From assembly GCF_014898055.3 (NCBI RefSeq), contig NW_023601212.1, positions 30,306,329 to 30,370,328 of the forward strand: a DNA stretch of 64,000 nt. The letters are read 5' to 3'. Numbering within the stretch: position 1 is the stretch's first letter; each line of letters starts with the position of its first letter. Source of the DNA: Talpa occidentalis (lineage: Eukaryota; Chordata; Mammalia; Eulipotyphla; Talpidae). The notes below the pieces were generated by a model. The model made no database searches and was not told the DNA's origin. It was given only the letters and a program-made list of their open reading frames with translations. The translations under genes and the position numbers were made by a program. Shown here piece by piece: positions 59,166-64,000 of the stretch.

Positions 59166-61685
59166 CAACAACAACAAACAATATCCATATAGCTGGTGTC
59201 ACATAAGACACACATCACAGGGTACGTGAGAAAGGACTGTGGAGCAGCTGTCCAGAGCAAGGGCTGTGGCCTGCTTGCTAGCAGTAGTTCTAGCACTAAG
59301 AGAGGAAGACTAAGGAAATGACTGTAGAGGTTCTAGCTTGAGTGTACAGGTGACAAGATAAGGTACACTTCTGAAGGGCTGGGCCCCAGCAGAGAAAGAC
59401 TGAGTCTGAGACGCCTGTGAAACATTCAGGTGGGAGAGTGGCTTGTCCCTCAAATTAATGGGCATTTTTTAAGTGCCCAAGGTTAAGTGCACTGCAGGCT
59501 AAGCTATTGCTTTGTAAGCTATCTGAGGACTCGGTAGACACCCTCTTCTCACACTGCGATCCTGGGCAGACATACGGGGCAGGTGGTGAGAGAGCTATAG
59601 GCAGGCTAACACAGAAAGATGGAAAGAAAGCCGCCACTGGGTCATATCACAGAAGGCAGAAGTAGGGTGTTGTGGGCCAAATGGAGGTCGGGAACTGAAA
59701 GAAGCTGGGTTTCTGGAGTAAGACAGAGCATGGGTGACTGAGGTGTGGACAATATTGGAGGAAGTCGGAGAAGCGAAGGAAAAAAGTGGAGAAGGGGAGA
59801 AGGAAGTGGAGACGGCGAAGGCTGGGCATTGCTTCCAGAGGTTTGGAGGTGAAGGGGAGAGGAAACATGGGGTGTGTGGAGAGGGCAGACTGAAGAGCAT
59901 CCTTAGAGTCCATACACTCAGGTCTTAGGTCTCACCTGGCACCACCTGGGGGAAAGGTCTGACTGTTAGGACTTTATTAAAGAAGAAGAAGGATACACTG
60001 GGGAAAGGAGTCAGCTAAGGAAGGAAAGTGAGGGAGGCTGCTTGATGCAGGCTCCAGCTGAGAATCAGGTTTGAACAGGTAGGCTCATATGCTTATTTAT
60101 TCTGGAGGAACAACCATTAGCAAAGGAAAATAGAGAGTCTGTCTTCATGGCTTCCCAGCGCTGCTCAGGTAAGCTGTAGTGGTGGCTGCTCTGAGGGGCT
60201 GAGACTTTGCCTGAGGAAAAAATCCAGAGCCCAGATGTTGCCTTAAATGGAGTCTTGCCATTTTCATTTGCAACGACAAGATTCCTGTGAGTTGTCCCTA
60301 TTTCTGATACTTATCTCTTAATGTAACTAATTTGTGTCGCTAAGATTTCACAGATAAAATGTGAGAAATGTGTTTTTTCTCTCTGCAGCACCCCCACCCC
60401 CATCTCTGGCTTTGTTTGTGTTCTCTGTCCCTCTCCCCTGCCAGTTCCAGTAATCCAGGCGGTTATATGGCTCATTAAACGCATCACGCTCTCTGCAGTG
60501 CCGGTGTAATCAAGTTCAGAATCTTCCCTCTTTGCACTCTAAGGACAGAGGTCTAGGCCTCCTGCTTAAGACCCAGTGGAGTCCAAGTGGGTTGGCAAGT
60601 TGAGAGAAAGTGAGTGGCTTCTGTGAGGGGCAGAGCTGTGGCCAGTACACCAAGGCTGGACATGCCCCTGTGTTGTGCACACGGGGCTGGCAAGACCTGG
60701 TACCAGTGCTCCGTGTGGGCCTTCAAACGGCTGCACCCACTCCATAAAGCTTGCACTTACTCAGAGCGAGCTGCCTTGCCACAGTGCAGGCCCTTGCCAC
60801 CGCCTCCAAGGTTATGAATGATAGGTCTTGTAGCTCTATTGCACTGTTTTCCCAATTCAGAACAAAGACTTAGAAAGCTAGATGTATTCTGGGAGTCCAA
60901 CTCATGCTGTCCTTATATTTTACAGATAACCATGGAGCAGAGAGTGGCATGGTTAGTATGAGACAGAAGTGGAACCCGGCTTTCTGCACTCCTCCCACTG
61001 GTCTCTTTATGTTCTGCTGCCTTTTAAGAACCTGCAGTTGCCAGGGGCCATGGAAAGGACACCCCTAAAGGCCATGTCGCCGGCCGGCAGGGCAGAGAGC
61101 AGGTTATTGCTCTGCACGGTTATTGAAGCGCTGCTATTGGTTTCCAGGAAGAAGCTTCTCGTACCCTGCCACCCCTGAGTCAGCTCTGAGCATCACCCAC
61201 CTATCAACATTGTTTCCCACATTTTGCTAATCACTTCTTGTTTCAACCCACTTACCAACCCATTGTCTTCATAATCTTTGTCTTCTGTATTCTTTTGAAA
61301 TTGCTTTTATCCCACTTTCCTCTCTTCTTTATATGTAGGTAGGAGATATATGAAAGGAGTGTTCAAGTGAGAGGCTTATTATAAATGTGTTGTGAAGATT
61401 CACTGTACAGAATCAAATGGGGCTCCAAAAAACAAAGTTTTTGAAGGTAAACACCAATGCATGCCTGGGAATGGTGTGTGTATATGTGCATGTGTGTGTG
61501 CTTTGGGTAAATGAGTATATGGACTATAATGTAAAAATTGTCCTTTAAAAGAATGGGTTTGGATGTAGATAGCTAAAAGAGGGGCGATGTTGGTGTGAGA
61601 AATGGTACAAGCAAGCTAATTTTTATATGGGGTTGCATCCAGAAGGTTCTTCACCAACTTCCATGATGGGTTGCCAAGTATAATG
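59166..61685. other. OPCML: OPCML intron, repeat-poor stretch
   Basis: No exon was found. 59730-59890 is purine-rich on the plus strand. 60230-60545 lacks recognisable repeats and may be conserved. 60900-60990 may be a MIR remnant. Confidence 0.4.
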
Positions 61686-61689
61686 AGTA

Positions 61690-61935
61690 GGACTGAAATT
61701 ACAGTAAAATGTTCAGACACTGGAATCAGAGTCACAGTCTTAAATTCCAGCTCAAGTACTTACAAGCCAGTGGGATATGCCTAACCTCTCAATTGGCTCC
61801 TCTGTAAAATTGGGATAAATATAGCACTTACTTCCTAAAGTCATTAAATGAGATGAAACATGTGGAACACTTAGTCTAGTGGCCCTGTGAATAGTAAATG
61901 CTTGGTGATAATTAACCATAATTATGGGGGCATTG
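61690..61935 (+). mobile_element. MIR SINE, nearly complete
   Basis: Sense MIR in full order: CACTGGAATCAGAGTCACAG, TTCCAGCTCAAGTACTTACA, TCTGTAAAATTGGGATAAAT, CATTAAATGAGATGAAACAT, AGTAAATGCTTGGTGATAAT. Confidence 0.85.
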
Positions 61936-62244
61936 AGGACTAGAGGGAGCTCTTACGGTCAGTGAAAAGGCTTACTTAACTGGACAAGATCACACTGATC
62001 TTGTGCTGAAACTATTGCCACTCAGGCATAGAATCAGAGAATTAGGCTTTGTGGGGACCGTAGAGGAAATCTTATCCAAAATAATCTCACTGAGACCATT
62101 CAGATGCATATTCCCCAAACTAGTCAGCTAGTGAGCAGCAGAGCCTGGCTTCAAAGAATGCTGAGACACACAGACCCATTCCATTCTGTCCTATTTTAGT
62201 TTCTGCAGCTGAACTCTTATACTGGTGTCACCAACACAACCTTT

Positions 62245-62660
62245 ACATATCTTCATTCACTCAACAAAATTGTCCTGACTAGCTACTATGTACAGATCCC
62301 TGTGTTGGGTTCAGGATCAAACCAGTGACATGATCCCTACATTCATGGAGCACATGGGCTCAAGGGGAAGAAAGCTTTTAATCAAACAAACTAAATAAAT
62401 GAAAATAAATTGCAAAATAGAAAGTGACATGTGCAGAGACAAGGAGTCTATCTGTCATCTCAGTGCTCACCCCCTAGATGTGGATCCTTGCAGTACAGAT
62501 GCACATTTGAATGACCCTAGGGAATGCATTGTGTTGAATGAACCACGCTTTCAGAAACTTGGTACAAATGGGTCTGCATTGGGGAAACTGATCTACTCTC
62601 AGAGGTCAGGAAAGACTTCCTTCAGTAACAGAGGCTGAAACGTGACTAGCCATTAACTCA
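62245..62660 (+). mobile_element. Ancient LINE-like repeat, family not assigned
   Basis: Contains TTCATTCACTCAACAAAATT, AGCTACTATGTACAGATCCC and ACATTCATGGAGCACATGGG, then GGTCAGGAAAGACTTCCTTC. It matches the copies near 21.8 kb and 32.7 kb in type. Confidence 0.45.
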
Positions 62661-63144
62661 GTGAAGCAAGATAGGGTCAATTATAGGGACTGGTGGTGGT
62701 ATAGTAAAAAAGAATAGGAGACTCTGGAGGCAAGAAAGCACAAATCCAGTAGGGTGATTATTCTGACAGTTGTATCAAGGGAAGCAGCGATGAGATGGCC
62801 TATCTCACACCACGTGTTGAAAATACCTTTGTGTCTTGCATCTATACAATAGTTTTCAGGTTGTACACCTCTTTGATGAATATTGCCTTAATCATAATTC
62901 AGAATGGCAGTTAGAAGGCCAGGAAATACTATCCTAATTTTAACTGAGTAAACCGAAGCTCTAACCTATGCATCATCAAATTCACACATCTAGCCATAGC
63001 ACTTAAGGGTATCTTATTTATAGGATATTGGTTAATCCTTTCTTCAGCCTTTTGAGGCAAATATTAACATTCTGATAGCATACATGAGGAAATAGGCTCA
63101 GCAAGCCTAAATGGTTGGCATGTGATTGATCACATTAGGGTATG

Positions 63145-63515
63145 AATCTATGTCTTTTCTATGATCTGAATTGTGCAAACCTTGTCTCCCCATTGATACA
63201 TTTGAGCTTTAACCCCCATGTGTATTTGGAGATAGAGCCTCTAAGTAATTAATGTTAAATGAGATTACAATGATAAGGCCCTGATAAGATTAGTGACCTA
63301 AAAAGAAGAGACACCAGAGGGTTCCCTCCTCTCTTTCCCCGAGGAAAGGTCTCTGGGACAAAGTGACTTTCTGCAAGCTAAGAAGAGAACCCTCATTGGA
63401 AATGGAATCAGCTTGATCTTGGACTCTGGCCACCAACTTTGAGGGAATAAATTCCTGTTGTTTAAGCCAAACTAATGACATTTTTTTTTATGGTAGTCCT
63501 AATGGGCTAATATCA
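63145..63515 (+). mobile_element. MaLR-type (MLT1/MST-like) LTR
   Basis: Sense LTR: ATGATCTGAATTGTGCAAAC, GTATTTGGAGATAGAGCCTC, AGAAGAGACACCAGAGGG, and AATAAATTCCTGTTGTTTAA near the end. A solo, decayed LTR with no internal gene. Confidence 0.7.
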
Positions 63516-64000
63516 TCTTAATATACATTTGCTCTTGTTATTTGTAATGGCACACCCCCTTGCTTAGTTAATAGCAGAGAGCAAGAATCCAGGTCACCTA
63601 GGGGCCAAATCTAGCTTCCTTTTATTGATCACATCTCCTGTCACGGACAATCCCACTAACCAAGGGTCAGGGGCACAGAAGCACCCTAATACTACCCTTT
63701 CTTTTTGCTTGTATATCAAAACTAAGAGATGAACATTCACAGACATCAAAGATATCTGTCCACACAGTTCTCATGGTCTTTGATTGTTCTGGATCCAGAG
63801 CTATGAAAAGTGACAACTACAGAGCTGATTTCAGGTCTGGAAAATTCAAATGCTACTACTTTATAAGTGACTGAGATTGAACATAGAGAAATAGGGCTGT
63901 GAGCCTTCCACCTCTAGAAGAAGGTGAACATCAGCTGCTGCTTCCTCTAAATGTGTGAATGAGTGTGTGAGTGTGTATATGGCTCACTGTTTATTATCTG

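Larger units (their letters stand above)
50717..64000 (-). other. OPCML: Part of the last OPCML intron
   Basis: This lies upstream of the terminal exon on the coding strand. I looked on the minus strand for the preceding exon, which encodes the end of the third Ig domain, and found no Ig-like reading frame with splice signals. The last intron is therefore at least 13.3 kb, in keeping with the very large introns of IgLON genes. It holds L1 3' ends, MIR copies, one SINE, an LTR and repeat-poor stretches, listed separately. The rest shows nothing I can name. Confidence 0.75.

Noticed and set aside
50717..64000. Upstream OPCML Ig-domain exon in the window
   Set aside because: I scanned the minus strand for the tryptophan/cysteine Ig pattern next to splice signals and saw none.

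Overview
The window is nuclear DNA of a placental mammal: AT-rich, almost free of coding sequence, and full of decayed interspersed repeats (MIR, L2, L1, MaLR-type LTRs) and microsatellites. The most diagnostic repeats are 13 copies of a tRNA-derived SINE of about 270 bp. Its head resembles a tRNA (A-box and B-box-like), and its tail is built on TATGCATAAATAAATAAATCTT. It is not Alu, B1/B2, Bov-tA, Can-SINE or the horse ERE. It fits what I remember of the Rhin-1 SINE of horseshoe and leaf-nosed bats, so a rhinolophoid bat is my best guess. That attribution is from memory and uncertain.

One protein-coding gene is supported, on the minus strand. It is the last coding exon of an IgLON cell-adhesion gene, identified as OPCML (OBCAM), at 50581-50681. 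The exon has a good splice acceptor and encodes a GPI-anchor signal tail, then a stop. It is followed by a 3' untranslated region of about 5.2 kb that runs to a canonical AATAAA (45418-45423 on the minus strand) with a G/U-rich downstream element. The SINE is absent from this 3' UTR and its surroundings (41.7-52.8 kb), although it averages about one copy per 4 kb elsewhere.

Layout: 1-45.4 kb is gene-free DNA downstream of OPCML. In human, the paralogue NTM lies on that side, tail to tail with OPCML; no NTM exon was seen here. This part holds most of the SINEs, an old minus-strand L1 (18.8-21.65 kb), a plus-strand 5'-truncated L1 (8.06-9.57 kb), two L2 copies, two MaLR-type LTRs and several unclassified retroelement-like blocks. 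45.4-50.68 kb is the OPCML terminal exon. 50.68-64.0 kb is part of the last OPCML intron, with L1 3' ends, MIRs, one SINE and one MaLR-type LTR.

I found no bacterial-type system, CRISPR array, RNA gene or intact transposon gene. The points most worth a second look are the short OPCML exon, the long 3' UTR, a near-perfect inverted SINE pair whose inner copy lacks a tail, a four-unit 24-bp tandem repeat in an LTR-like segment, and a few repeat-free blocks that look like candidate regulatory sequence.
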